DNA of 11,744 bases from JANQIV01 sp050117315 (GCA_050117315.1 JASFMY010000167.1:1-11744); one strand, 5' to 3'; shown: positions 1 through 7,388, counted from the stretch's first letter. Notes: a model not told the origin generated them from the letters alone. Numbers and translations: made by a program.

Positions 1-201
1 TTTTGTTTGTATGGGTTTACTGCAAATTTATGAAAGGTGGCTCTTTTTTATTTTATTTTGCTTAACTGCTTTTTTCAATGTTATTTCCAATTATGGGACT
101 TTCCTTTTTAAACATAACTTCTTAATCTGTTTTTAGTATTTTTTATGAGTAAGAGGTTATGATTAGGACTAAGCAAAATACTCTTTGGTAACAAAACTAT
201 T

Positions 202-447
202 TTACAGCTCAAAAGTAAATCCTCTTTCAACGAGTTTTTTATAATTACGCTTATCAAACCTGTATAAGTTAGCTGGTCTTTTTTTACCGTTGGGATCTTT
301 TTCATTAAGCTTTTTAAGAAAACCCATTTTCATTATTTTCTTTCTAAAATTCCTTTTATCAAGAGACCTACTAAGGATAACCTCGTATAATGTTTGCAAT
401 TGAGGTAAAGTAAACTTTTCCCTTAATAACTCAAACCCAACAGGTTT
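202..447 (-). pseudogene. C-terminal winged-helix part of an NrtR/AraR-family regulator, separated by a frameshift from its Nudix part
   Basis: The minus-strand frame ending at the TAA at 202-204 encodes about 80 residues that begin KPVGFELLREKFTLPQLQ and continue through LYEVILSRSLDKRNFRKK to RPANLYRFD. This is the classic C-terminal DNA-binding winged helix of NrtR-family Nudix regulators (established family knowledge). An ATG-initiated version (65 residues, 202-399) would lose the first helix, so that ATG is not a credible start. The segment lies in a different frame from the upstream Nudix domain (423-893). Adding one A to the AAA at about 445-447 on the minus strand joins them as ...EARYLVKPVGFELL..., giving a normal protein of about 230 residues. 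As written the segment has no start of its own and probably is not translated. Its family is clear; whether the lesion is real is not. Confidence 0.8.
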
Positions 448-893
448 ACTAAGTACCGTGCTTCTAAGCTTTTTTTCGCCACTTCAACTATATATCTATG
501 ATCCCATGCAAGCGTGGGTAATTTTTTTATATCAAACCATTTGGCCTCTATAGTATAAGTGTCGGAAGATATTAGTTTATAATTCTCCGGACTAACAAGA
601 GCATAATAACTGATAGTAAAAACACGCCACGAAGGAAACCTATCAATCTGGTCAAAGACAGCAACTTGCTCCAGATAAATATCACTTATTCCCGTTGTTT
701 GTTTTAATATTCTCCGGGCAGCTTCTTCAATTAATTCTCCTTTACTTAAAAAACCGCCGGGAAGTGCCCACATACCCTTGGAAGGATTTCTTGCCCGTTT
801 ATAAAGCAGTACTTCCAATGTTGAATTTTCAAAACCAAATACCACACAGTCGGTCGATACATTTTTTATCGCATTTTTCAACCAGTTGGGCAT
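423..893 (-). CDS. Nudix-domain sensor half of an NrtR/AraR-family transcription regulator (truncated by frameshift)
   Basis: 156 residues, ATG at 893, with a strong AGGAGG (899-904) five bases upstream. The Nudix fold is complete: the first strands (CVVFGFENSTLEVLLYKR), WALPGGF, then the Nudix-box helix at residues 47-69. The box is degenerate. G47, E53, R61 and G68 are kept, but the metal-binding glutamates of the REUxEE core are replaced by I62, Q65 and T66. Loss of these residues is typical of NrtR/AraR-type regulators, which use the fold to bind an effector (ADP-ribose-like compounds in NrtR, L-arabinose in Bacteroides AraR) instead of hydrolysing it. The winged helix that should follow is in another frame (202-447), so the protein ends early at NLLGLSY. 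A truncated Nudix hydrolase is the alternative, but the missing catalytic residues argue against it. No regulated partner gene (NAD or sugar metabolism) is visible next to it. Confidence 0.87.
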   Translation of the reverse strand: MPNWLKNAIKNVSTDCVVFGFENSTLEVLLYKRARNPSKGMWALPGGFLSKGELIEEAARRILKQTTGISDIYLEQVAVFDQIDRFPSWRVFTISYYALVSPENYKLISSDTYTIEAKWFDIKKLPTLAWDHRYIVEVAKKSLEARYLVNLLGLSY

Positions 894-898
894 AGCGC

Positions 899-904
899 CC
901 TCCT
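899..904 (-). promoter_or_regulatory. Shine-Dalgarno site of the Nudix regulator
   Basis: The minus strand reads AGGAGG followed by five bases and the ATG at 893. It is a perfect match to the anti-Shine-Dalgarno sequence and fixes the start of the Nudix gene. Confidence 0.7.
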
Positions 905-1625
905 AAAGAATTCATATATGTTACAACAAAATCATCTAACTTAAATTCCTAAACATGTACATCAGTCGGTTAAATTCTGAGTTTGGAATAGCAAATAATG
1001 AGTTATTTAAACAAGATTGATTGCGAAATGTGTTTCTTTTAACCATCATTAAAATCAGTACATTAGTAGCAGCTAAGTCTCTTATCTATAATATATTAAC
1101 TAAATATTATACGTAGAATTTAACATTTTCTTTGCCCAAAAATAACATCTAATTTCATTTTATTTTACAGAATATGATAAGTAGCACTAAATTTAAAAAA
1201 TCTCAAAGATAAAGAACTCACTTCCTGTGTAAGTAGTAATGAATGATTTATTCTTCTTAATTGGGAAACAATTTCTAAAGACGAAAATGAAATCAAAAAA
1301 ATCAGATTACAGATTTTCCTTTAGGTGATAAAAAACTCAATTTAATCTGGAATGAATTGATGGTAATTCATTCCAGAAAAAATATAGAAAAAGCTTTTGA
1401 TCTGTTGATAAGCTTATTTATTAAATAAGAAAACGATCTTAAAATCGTTGGTAGTATTAGTCACAGGATTGAATTGTTTTGGTTGATTTTAAAATCATAA
1501 TTTTTAAATTATACAAAATCAATATTGAGAGTTAGTTAAAAGATATAATTGAACGTTTAAAATAGTTTTGTTGTTTTAGAAAACGCACTGAAATAAATTA
1601 ATTTCTTTGAGATATAAAGCAATAA
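905..1625. other. Gene-free stretch with several inverted repeats
   Basis: About 720 very AT-rich bases between the minus-strand Nudix gene and the plus-strand PAS/receiver remnant. No convincing gene is visible on either strand. It should hold the promoter of the Nudix gene and that of the kinase block, but no clean -35/-10 pair stands out. Structured elements are a perfect 13-bp inverted repeat (1346-1377), a 6-bp stem AACGAT/ATCGTT (1432-1449) and a 12-base palindrome GATTTTAAAATC (1485-1496). A 40-codon open stretch at about 1306-1428 (containing LGDKKLNLIWNELMVIHSRK) could be a fragment of a lost gene, but it has no start and no recognised family. Confidence 0.5.
1346..1377. repeat. Perfect 13-bp inverted repeat (hairpin)
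   Basis: TCTGGAATGAATT at 1346-1358, a six-base loop GATGGT, then AATTCATTCCAGA at 1365-1377; the arms are exact reverse complements. No T-run follows on the plus strand. On the minus strand a TTTTTT occurs only about ten bases beyond the stem, so it is not a textbook terminator in either direction. Its role is unknown. Confidence 0.75.
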
Positions 1626-1979
1626 ATGCCCAGTATAAAAAATATATCAAATGATATAGTTGAAGAACCTTTTGATAGATTTAATAATTTTCACAACTTC
1701 TACCTTTTAGTGGTTAATTACGATCTTACTATTAGGTTCGTTAATAACACTTTATTAAATCTACTGCAGTTTGAAAAACCGGAAATAGTGAATGAACCTG
1801 TTCAAGTGATTCTATCAACTTCATACAAAATGATAATCCAAGATGCTCTAACTTCACCGTTATACGATAAGGAAACAGAAATAAAACTAAAAAATAAAAA
1901 AGGTCAGTTAATCGACTTTTTTGTTTTTCTCAAAATAATGCTGTGTACAGACGACCGGGAAGGATTAGATTATTTTTAA
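1626..1979 (+). pseudogene. PAS-domain fragment fused to the start of a damaged receiver domain
   Basis: 117 codons from ATG 1626 to TAA 1977-1979, with only a weak GAG-containing site upstream. Residues about 25-105 look like a PAS sensor domain (NFYLLVVNYDLTIRFVN, then LQFEKPEIVNEPVQVI and an EIKLKNKKGQLIDFFVFLK segment). From about residue 107 the text changes character: CTDDREGLDYF matches the helix after the first strand of CheY/Rcp1-like receivers (DGEEALDYLF in the family). The kinase body that usually follows PAS, and the receiver's first strand with its acidic pair, are both absent, so two genes seem to have been joined by a deletion at about 1935-1950. The receiver continues in another frame from 1978. 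A functional stand-alone PAS protein is possible but less likely. Confidence 0.6.
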
Positions 1980-2256
1980 CTGTAAAGATAAATATAAAGA
2001 ACGAGAAAGCACCATTCCTTCGTTCATTTTACTTGATTTGAAAATGCCTCAAATAGAAGGGATTCAAGTACTCGAAAAAATCAAATCAGACAATAAATTT
2101 AGGAAAATTCCGGTGATAATTTTAACCTTCTCAAAAGAAACAGTTGACCTCGATAAATGTTACGAACTTGGTGTAAATGCGTATGTAGTAAAACCGGTAA
2201 AGCTTGATGAGTTTATTGAATCAGTAAAAAAACAAGCGCCTTCTTGGCAATTATAA
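1978..2256 (+). pseudogene. Rcp1/CheY-like response-regulator receiver, N-terminally truncated and frameshifted
   Basis: The open frame from 1978 to the TAA at 2254-2256 encodes about 92 residues containing most of a single-domain receiver. They include the phosphoacceptor strand FILLDLKMP (Asp codon at 2035-2037), IPVIILTFS (conserved Thr), GVNAYVVKPV (conserved Lys) and the last helix DEFIESVKKQ. This is the Rcp1-type pattern of small regulators that pair with PAS/phytochrome-like kinases. The first strand and its metal-binding acidic residues are missing. The preceding helix (DDREGLDYF) lies in the frame of the PAS fragment that ends at 1979; removing one T from the T5 run at 1973-1977 joins the two. 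An internal start (TTG 2038) would cut away the phosphoacceptor and is not credible. It lies about 70 bases upstream of the intact kinase and is most likely non-functional. Confidence 0.65.
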
Positions 2257-2323
2257 ATGAAGAGGATTAATAAAAAATTTTATGTAATGCCAGGAAATGA
2301 TTCAAAAGAAAGGATTTTTAAAA

Positions 2324-4225
2324 ATGAAAGGATACCCACAAATTTTGCATTTAGAGGATAATGAAGATGACTCCGAACTGGTAAGAGCTATCCTGGATGA
2401 GGAAAAAATCAAATACAATTATAAACTTGTAAAAACAAAAAATGATTTCGAAAGCTCTTTAGATCAAAAAGAATTTAACTTAATAATTTCCGATTTTTCA
2501 TTACCCTCTTACGACGGCTTAACTGCCTTGAAAATGGCAAGGCTAAAAGCTCCGGATATTCCGTTTATTTTTGTTTCAGGCACAATAGGTGAAGAAAATG
2601 CCATAAAAAGCTTAATAAACGGTGCAACGGATTATGTTTTGAAACATAATCTAAACAGGCTGCCATCCGCTGTTAAAAGGGCATTTAGGGAGTATGAAGA
2701 AAAACGTGAACGGGATGAAATTGAAAAAACCTTAATTGAAAATGAACAAAAATACCGCAGGCTTTTCCAAGCTGCCAACGACGCAATTGTTATTTTTAAT
2801 AATGAAACATTTTGGGAATGTAATAACAAAACTCTCGAATTATTCAGATGCGGTAAAGATGATTTTATTGACAAACCGCCGTATATGTTTTCACCTGCTA
2901 TGCAGCCCGGCGAAATACCATCATTAGAGTTAGCACTTGAAAAAATTGACTTAGCTCTGAAAGGTATTGAACAACGTTTTGAATGGGTCCATGAAAGAAA
3001 AGACGGAACATTGTTTTTTGCTGAAACCAGCCTTAACAAGCTTAATATAAAAAATAAAGATTTTGTACAGGCAATAATAAGGGATATTACCGATTGGAAA
3101 AAAGCCGAAGAAAGCTTAAAAGAAAGCGAAGAGATTTTCAGAAATTTATTTGACAACTCAACCGTTGGAATTTACAGGTCAACACCGGACGGGAAATTCA
3201 TCAAGGCAAATAAAGCATTTTTGGATTTACTCGGTTACTCTTCTTTTGACGAATTGGTTAAAGCTGACAAGAAAATAGATATCTTATACGCGGATAAAAA
3301 TGAAAGAAAAAAATTCAAAGAGGTTATGGAAAAAAAAGGAAAAGTTTATGGATTTGAGTCAAGACTGACACGAAAAGACGGGGAAATAGTATTAACAAAG
3401 GACAGTGTTATTACTGTTAAAGATAACAACGGCAATACTATTTTCTACGACGGCACAATAGAAGATATTACTAAACAAAAAAAAGCCGAACAAGCTATAA
3501 TTAATGCAAAAGAAAAAGCTGAACAGTCGGAAAAACTAAAAACCGAGTTCCTTCAGCAAATGTCGCACGAAATTAGAACACCGATCAACGTGATACTAAA
3601 TTTAATGCAACTTATAAAAGAAGATATGGAAGTAGAACATGACAGTGAATTGTGCGAAAACTTTTCGATTATTGACTCCGCAAGTAAAAGAATTATGAGA
3701 ACTATTGACTTAATACTAAACATGTCTATGCTTCAGTCGAACTCATACACAACAAGTGAAAAAATTGTAGATATATATAATGAGGTTCTCGTTAGAATTT
3801 ATAATGAATTCAGAAAAATTGCTCAAGAAAAAAAGATACGACTGACACTTAGCAATAGGTTAAATAACAAAGTCATTCCGATTGACGAATATTCTGTCAC
3901 ACAGATTTTTTACAATATAGTAGATAATGCAATAAAATATACTAATGAAGGAAGAATTGAAATAATCGCAGAAAATGACGACCAAAACAACACGGTAATT
4001 TATGTTAATGATACCGGAATAGGGATAGATAAAAATTACCTGGAAAAAATATTTGATCCGTTTTCCCAGGAAGAAAGCGGTTATACAAGAAGGTATGACG
4101 GAACAGGTTTGGGACTAGCACTTGTAAAAAAATATTGCGAATTAAACAATGCCGAAATAGAAATAAATAGCAAAAAAAGTAAAGGAACATCCGTTAAAAT
4201 AACTTTTATCAAATCTTCAGAATAA
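2324..4225 (+). CDS. Soluble hybrid histidine kinase, REC-PAS-PAS-HisKA-HATPase
   Basis: 633 residues from ATG 2324. I prefer this start over the ATG at 2297 because AAAGAAAGGA ends nine bases before it, whereas the AGGA before 2297 is only one base away. Domains: receiver at about 5-122 (acidic pair E11/D12, phosphoacceptor D57 in SDFSLPSYDG, S85, K107); coiled linker 123-145; PAS1 about 145-260; PAS2 about 270-385; HisKA with H415 in MSHEIRTP; HATPase with N-box N535, G1 DTGIG 563-567, F-box IFDPF 577-581 and G2 GTGLGLAL 593-600. All key residues are present. No signal peptide or membrane helix is seen, so it should be cytosolic, sensing through its PAS domains and possibly accepting phosphate on its N-terminal REC. 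No DNA-binding domain is attached. It closely resembles the broken kinase at 5165-6711 from PAS2 onward. The ligand is unknown. Confidence 0.93.
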   Translation: MKGYPQILHLEDNEDDSELVRAILDEEKIKYNYKLVKTKNDFESSLDQKEFNLIISDFSLPSYDGLTALKMARLKAPDIPFIFVSGTIGEENAIKSLINGATDYVLKHNLNRLPSAVKRAFREYEEKRERDEIEKTLIENEQKYRRLFQAANDAIVIFNNETFWECNNKTLELFRCGKDDFIDKPPYMFSPAMQPGEIPSLELALEKIDLALKGIEQRFEWVHERKDGTLFFAETSLNKLNIKNKDFVQAIIRDITDWKKAEESLKESEEIFRNLFDNSTVGIYRSTPDGKFIKANKAFLDLLGYSSFDELVKADKKIDILYADKNERKKFKEVMEKKGKVYGFESRLTRKDGEIVLTKDSVITVKDNNGNTIFYDGTIEDITKQKKAEQAIINAKEKAEQSEKLKTEFLQQMSHEIRTPINVILNLMQLIKEDMEVEHDSELCENFSIIDSASKRIMRTIDLILNMSMLQSNSYTTSEKIVDIYNEVLVRIYNEFRKIAQEKKIRLTLSNRLNNKVIPIDEYSVTQIFYNIVDNAIKYTNEGRIEIIAENDDQNNTVIYVNDTGIGIDKNYLEKIFDPFSQEESGYTRRYDGTGLGLALVKKYCELNNAEIEINSKKSKGTSVKITFIKSSE

Positions 4226-4296
4226 ACTAAACATACCTACAGGAACACTACTTGAATAAAATATTAATTTAGCTTAGATTAAATTTTCATACATTC

Positions 4297-4302
4297 AAGG
4301 AG
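4297..4302 (+). promoter_or_regulatory. Shine-Dalgarno site deciding a TTG start
   Basis: AAGGAG lies eight bases before TTG 4311. No ATG is available at the N-terminus, so this site supports TTG as the true initiation codon of the nitroreductase. Confidence 0.7.
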
Positions 4303-4310
4303 AAATAGTT

Positions 4311-4976
4311 TTGACGCCAAAATTTATTGAATTAAAAAACTTTCCGGCATTTAATGAAAATGAAATGTTAACCCTCTCAAGGAAATTTTATAAATATATA
4401 AATAGAAGAAGAACTATAAGAAAATTTTTAAATAAACCGGTACCCAGAGAAATTATTGAAAACTGTATAAAAGCAGCCGGTACAGCTCCAAGTGGCGCTA
4501 ATATGCAGCCGTGGCAATTTATTGTTGTTGAAAAACCGGAAATAAAAAAGAGAATATGAATTGCCGAAGAAGAAGAAGAAAAAGAATTTTATGAAAACCG
4601 TGCACCCCAAGAATGGCTGGTCGCATTAGCCCCGCTGGGAACCGATTCAAGTAAACCTTTTCTGGAAACTGCTCCTTTTCTAATAATAATTTTTGAAAAA
4701 AAATATGAATTACTTCCTGACGGAAGAAAAGTAAAACAATATTACACAAAAGAATCCGTTGGAATTGCTACCGGTATTTTAATTACTGCTTTGCATAACT
4801 GCGGACTAGCAACACTTACCCATACTCCAAGTCCTATGAATTTCTTATCTAAAATTTTGAATAGACCCTCTAATGAAAAGCCTTACTTGCTTTTAGTTAC
4901 TGGATACCCCGGCAAAAATGCTAAAATACCGGACATAAACCGCAAAAATCTAGAGGAGATATCATTATTTATCTAA
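4311..4976 (+). pseudogene. Iodotyrosine-deiodinase-like flavin nitroreductase with an in-frame TGA
   Basis: One reading frame from TTG 4311 to TAA 4974-4976 (221 codons) is interrupted only by TGA at codon 83 (4557-4559). The N-terminal part (to KKRI) has the FMN-binding NRRRTIRKF and GTAPSGANMQPWQF motifs. The rest continues without a frame change through FLETAPFLIIIFE, ESVGIATGILITALHN, LNRPSNEKPYLLL and GYPGK. This layout matches the iodotyrosine deiodinase (IYD) branch of nitroreductases. The three residues that clamp the zwitterion of the substrate in IYD (Glu, Tyr four later, Lys 21 after the Tyr) are all present as E90, Y94 and K115. The stop falls where homologues carry a basic residue, so one CGA-to-TGA change explains it. 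Family function: FMN-dependent reductive dehalogenation of halotyrosines, or a related reduction. As written, only 82 residues (or a useless restart) would be made. It sits between the two kinases on the same strand. Confidence 0.85.
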
Positions 4977-5017
4977 ACCGGAAAATTACACAGACAGAAA
5001 AGCCAAACTTACGGTTA

Positions 5018-5046
5018 TTGACTTTTTAGTTTTGTTATATTATTTT
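5018..5046 (+). promoter_or_regulatory. Possible sigma-70-like promoter for the second kinase
   Basis: TTGACT (5018-5023), 17 bases, then TATTTT (5041-5046), about 120 bases upstream of ATG 5165. In such T-rich DNA this match can arise by chance. Confidence 0.2.
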
Positions 5047-5164
5047 TTTTAAAAAAATTGATCTTAACGAATAAAAACTATCCTCAATTGTCATTCTGAA
5101 TTTACTGCTGCTCGCTTCCCGGTTTTGTTTCAAGCTTTATATACTGTTAAACTATGGTAGTTAA

Positions 5165-5602
5165 ATGAAAACAATCAATAAATATATTGATGATTCAAAA
5201 GCCGTTTCAGAGATAAGAGACCTGCAAAAGCAGCTAAATAAATATCGACTTTTATTTGAGCAAATGACTGAGGGCTATGCCTTACATGAAATAATCTGTA
5301 ATGAAAAAGGGAGCCCCGTTGATTATAAATTTATTGAAGTAAACTCAGCATTTGAAAATTTAACCGGGTTAAAGAAAGAAAAAATAATAGGTAAAACCGT
5401 AAAAGAGGTTTTACCCGGAATTGAAGAATACTGGATAGAACGATACGGTCAAGTAGTTTTAACAGGTAAACCGGCGGAATTTGAAGAATATTCCAAGGGG
5501 TTAAACAAATATTTTAAAGTAAAAGCATACCGCCCTGAAATCGGGAAATTTGTTGTTATTTTTGAAGATATTACCGGAAGAAAAAAAACGAGAAAAAGCT
5601 AA
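5165..5602 (+). pseudogene. N-terminal PAS part of a frameshifted PAS-PAS histidine kinase
   Basis: ATG 5165 opens a 145-codon frame ending at TAA 5600-5602. A short coiled segment (DLQKQLNKYRLLFEQM) leads into a complete PAS domain, about residues 25-138: EGYALHEIICNEKGSPVDYK, FIEVNSAFENLTGL, KVKAYRPEIGKFVVIFEDIT. The last residues, after GRKK, are out of register. Adding one A to the A8 run at 5581-5588 changes the tail to GRKKNEKKLIESAESF and continues directly into the second PAS domain of the downstream frame (from 5590). The reconstituted kinase would be 515 residues. Without correction this is a free PAS domain with no output. Slippage in A8 during transcription could in principle make some full-length product. 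Only a weak ribosome site precedes the ATG. Confidence 0.78.
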
Positions 5603-6711
5603 TTGAAAGTGCAGAAAGCTTCAAGCACATATTTGAAAATGCCACTTTGGGAATTTATAGGGCTAACCCAAGCGGTAATATTACAATGGCAAACAAAACT
5701 GTGTTAAAAATGTTCGGTTACACTTCCTTAAGTGAGATGAATGCCGAAATTCAAAAAAAAGATTTTTATATAAATAATAATTTCAGAGAGAACTTTAAAA
5801 AAATTCTATTCGAAAAAGGGAATGTGTATGGCTTTGAAGAAGAGATGTACAAAAAAGACGGAAGTTTAATTTATGTTAGGGAAAGTGCAACCGTATACAA
5901 AGATAAAAGTGGAAAAATTCTTTATTATGACGGCACTATAGAAGATATTACCGAAAAGAAAAAAGCCGAGCAGGCAACAATTGCCGCAAGAAAAAAAGCA
6001 GAACAGTCCGAAAAAATAAAAACAGAATTTCTAAGACAAATGTCGCATGAAATTAGAACGCCCATAAACGTAATTATGAATTACCTGCAGTTGCTGAGAG
6101 ATGAGGCGGACTTAAGGTCAAATGAAGACCGTGAAATTAAAGAAGCTTACGGTACTATAAAATATGCATCCAAGAGATTAGTAAGAACAATTGATCTAAC
6201 ATTAAACTCATCTGAATTACTTACAAATTCTTATAAAAGCAATAAGCGGGATATTAATGTTTATAACGAAATATTGCTAAGAGTCTACGGCGAACATAAA
6301 AAAACGGCTAAATTCAAAAAACTATATTTCGCTACAGACAAAAAAGCAATTTATAATTTTGTTTATTGCGATGAATATTCGGTTTATAATATTCTTGATA
6401 ACCTTGTTGACAACGCTATTAGGTTTACTCATGAAGGTTCGGTTGTGCTTAAAACCGAAAATGATACGGAAAATAATTTAATTATTACAATATCGGATAC
6501 GGGAATTGGCATATCCGAAGAATACATGAAAGTTATTTACGAACCGTTTACCCAGGAAAAAGCCGGAAGTTCAAGGGAATATGACGGGACGGGATTGGGA
6601 ATGACACTGGTTAAAGGTTACTGCAAAATAAACAACATCAATATCAAAATAAGATCAAAGAAAAATTCCGGTACAAAAGTAATATTATTGTTTAATGATA
6701 CTCTCAAATAA
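5590..6711 (+). pseudogene. PAS-HisKA-HATPase portion of the frameshifted histidine kinase
   Basis: Open from GAG 5590 to TAA 6709-6711. It has no good start of its own; the TTG at 5647 lies inside the PAS core. Domains in the reconstituted 515-residue numbering: PAS2 about 150-265 (GIYRANPSGNITMANKTV, VYGFEEEMYKKDGS, YYDGTIEDIT); HisKA with H295 in MSHEIRTPINVI; HATPase with N-box NLVDNAIRFT, G1 DTGIG, F-box YEPFTQE and G2 GTGLGM. All catalytic motifs are kept, so the frameshift is the only visible defect. It is paralogous to the kinase at 2324-4225: the stretch from the end of PAS2 through HisKA is nearly the same in both (KKAEQ, KAEQSEK, KTEFL, MSHEIRTPINVI). It lacks the N-terminal receiver of its neighbour and is soluble, with no membrane helix. 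Confidence 0.82.
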
Positions 6712-6759
6712 GAACTACTACTCATCCGGCATGGATAAAAAAACATCATAAAGACTAAA

Positions 6760-6794
6760 CCGTTTTAATATTAATTTAATAACTATTTAAACGG
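6760..6794. repeat. Imperfect inverted repeat after the second kinase
   Basis: CCGTTTTAATA (6760-6770) and TATTTAAACGG (6784-6794) pair at 10 of 11 positions around a 13-base AT-rich loop. It lies about 50 bases after the kinase stop and 32 before the next open frame. It could act as a weak terminator or as an operator; no T-run follows. Confidence 0.35.
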
Positions 6795-6825
6795 AATAAT
6801 CTTATATTTATTCGCAAAATTATAA

Positions 6826-7161
6826 TTGATACTTCAAGTGGAATACGACACTAAATTTTCAAAAGAGAAGAATAACAAAACCGCTAACAAAAGCTTTGAC
6901 GAAGTAAGGTATATTGCCGGAAATATAGGCATAAGCTTATTGTCAATTTTTAACTTTCTTTTCCGTATAAAATATAAAATAGTCGGTTTCCTAATGCTTG
7001 TATGCCCGGTTTATTTTTTTGACGAAGGTAGGTTGTTGGTTATGGAGTTGGTTGAATCAATTAAAAACAACGGGCTTTTCGACATATTGATTTTATTCAC
7101 ATTCGTAGCAGTCGCAATAGTTTGGTGTACAATTGCGATTAGATTTTTGGTGAAAAGCTAA
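6826..7161 (+). CDS. Unknown small membrane protein with two predicted helices, possibly frameshifted at its C-terminus
   Basis: 111 codons from a TTG at 6826 (GTG 6838 is an alternative), with no clear ribosome site. I do not recognise the family. A charged N-terminus (about 30 residues) is followed by a hydrophobic stretch broken by RIKYK (GISLLSIFNFLF, then IVGFLMLVCPVYFF), a short loop, and a second hydrophobic segment ILILFTFVAVAIVWCTIAI. The frame stops four residues after the last helix. In another frame the sequence continues openly to TAA 7257-7259 as GEKLKHNVERKIIEIGVL and AYKKFGKPALPDK, a plausible cytosolic tail. Adding one T to the T5 run at 7144-7148 joins them as IRFFGEKLKHN, giving about 143 residues. 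It could also be spurious: it has no homology I can name and a weak start. Confidence 0.4.
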   Translation: MILQVEYDTKFSKEKNNKTANKSFDEVRYIAGNIGISLLSIFNFLFRIKYKIVGFLMLVCPVYFFDEGRLLVMELVESIKNNGLFDILILFTFVAVAIVWCTIAIRFLVKS

Positions 7162-7329
7162 AACACAATGTTGAACGAAAGATTATTGAGATAGGTGTTT
7201 TGGCTTATAAAAAATTCGGGAAACCCGCACTCCCGGACAAAGTCCAATATTCAGTTTAACAATATCTGGATAAAGAAAAACAATTTCGGAATTCCAAAAG
7301 TAAACCCGTGTAATTATATTGCTGAATAA

Positions 7330-7379
7330 AAACATTCGTGTATTCGTGGCTTACCCTTTTTTGCACGAATGCACGAATA
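7330..7379. repeat. Palindromic repeat unit A upstream of the GxxExxY gene
   Basis: The arms ATTCGTGTATTCGTG (7334-7348) and CACGAATGCACGAAT (7364-7378) are reverse complements except for one position, which would be a G-U pair in RNA. The loop is about 15 bases. Each arm is itself a doubled ATTCGTG. The element ends ten bases before the ATG of the GxxExxY gene and shares its ends with unit B on the other side (AAACATTCGTG...GGCT...AATGCACGAATA). Confidence 0.8.
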
Positions 7380-7388
7380 TAAAAACGA

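Noticed and set aside
11..136. 41-codon plus-strand frame starting MGLLQIYERW with hydrophobic content
   Set aside because: The hydrophobicity simply follows from the T-rich strand. There is no ribosome site and no family. The first 200 bases show nothing else I can support.
1306..1428. Open 40-codon stretch (LGDKKLNLIWNELMV...) as a gene remnant
   Set aside because: It has no start and no recognised family, and a perfect 13-bp hairpin lies within it. In 700 bases of AT-rich DNA read in six frames, such openness can occur by chance.
2297..2323. Earlier ATG (2297) as the start of the hybrid kinase
   Set aside because: The only purine-rich site before it is one base from the ATG, while AAAGAAAGGA is well spaced for ATG 2324, which also starts right at the receiver domain.
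2632..3156. 174-codon minus-strand open frame
   Set aside because: It lies wholly inside the intact REC-PAS-PAS kinase and is a composition shadow with no motifs and no ribosome site.
4557..4559. TGA read as selenocysteine or as a reassigned sense codon
   Set aside because: The position is a basic residue in the family, not Cys; no SECIS-like hairpin was evident right after it; and the ATPase frame ends naturally at TGA.
5041..5060. T-run followed by A-run (TTTTTTTTAAAAAAA) as a terminator
   Set aside because: It is a pure A/T palindrome with no G+C stem and is not positioned at a gene end in a convincing way.
5581..5602. A8 run as a programmed frameshift or slippage signal
   Set aside because: Possible in principle, but several other genes here have similar one-base homopolymer lesions without slippery contexts, so a common cause is more likely.
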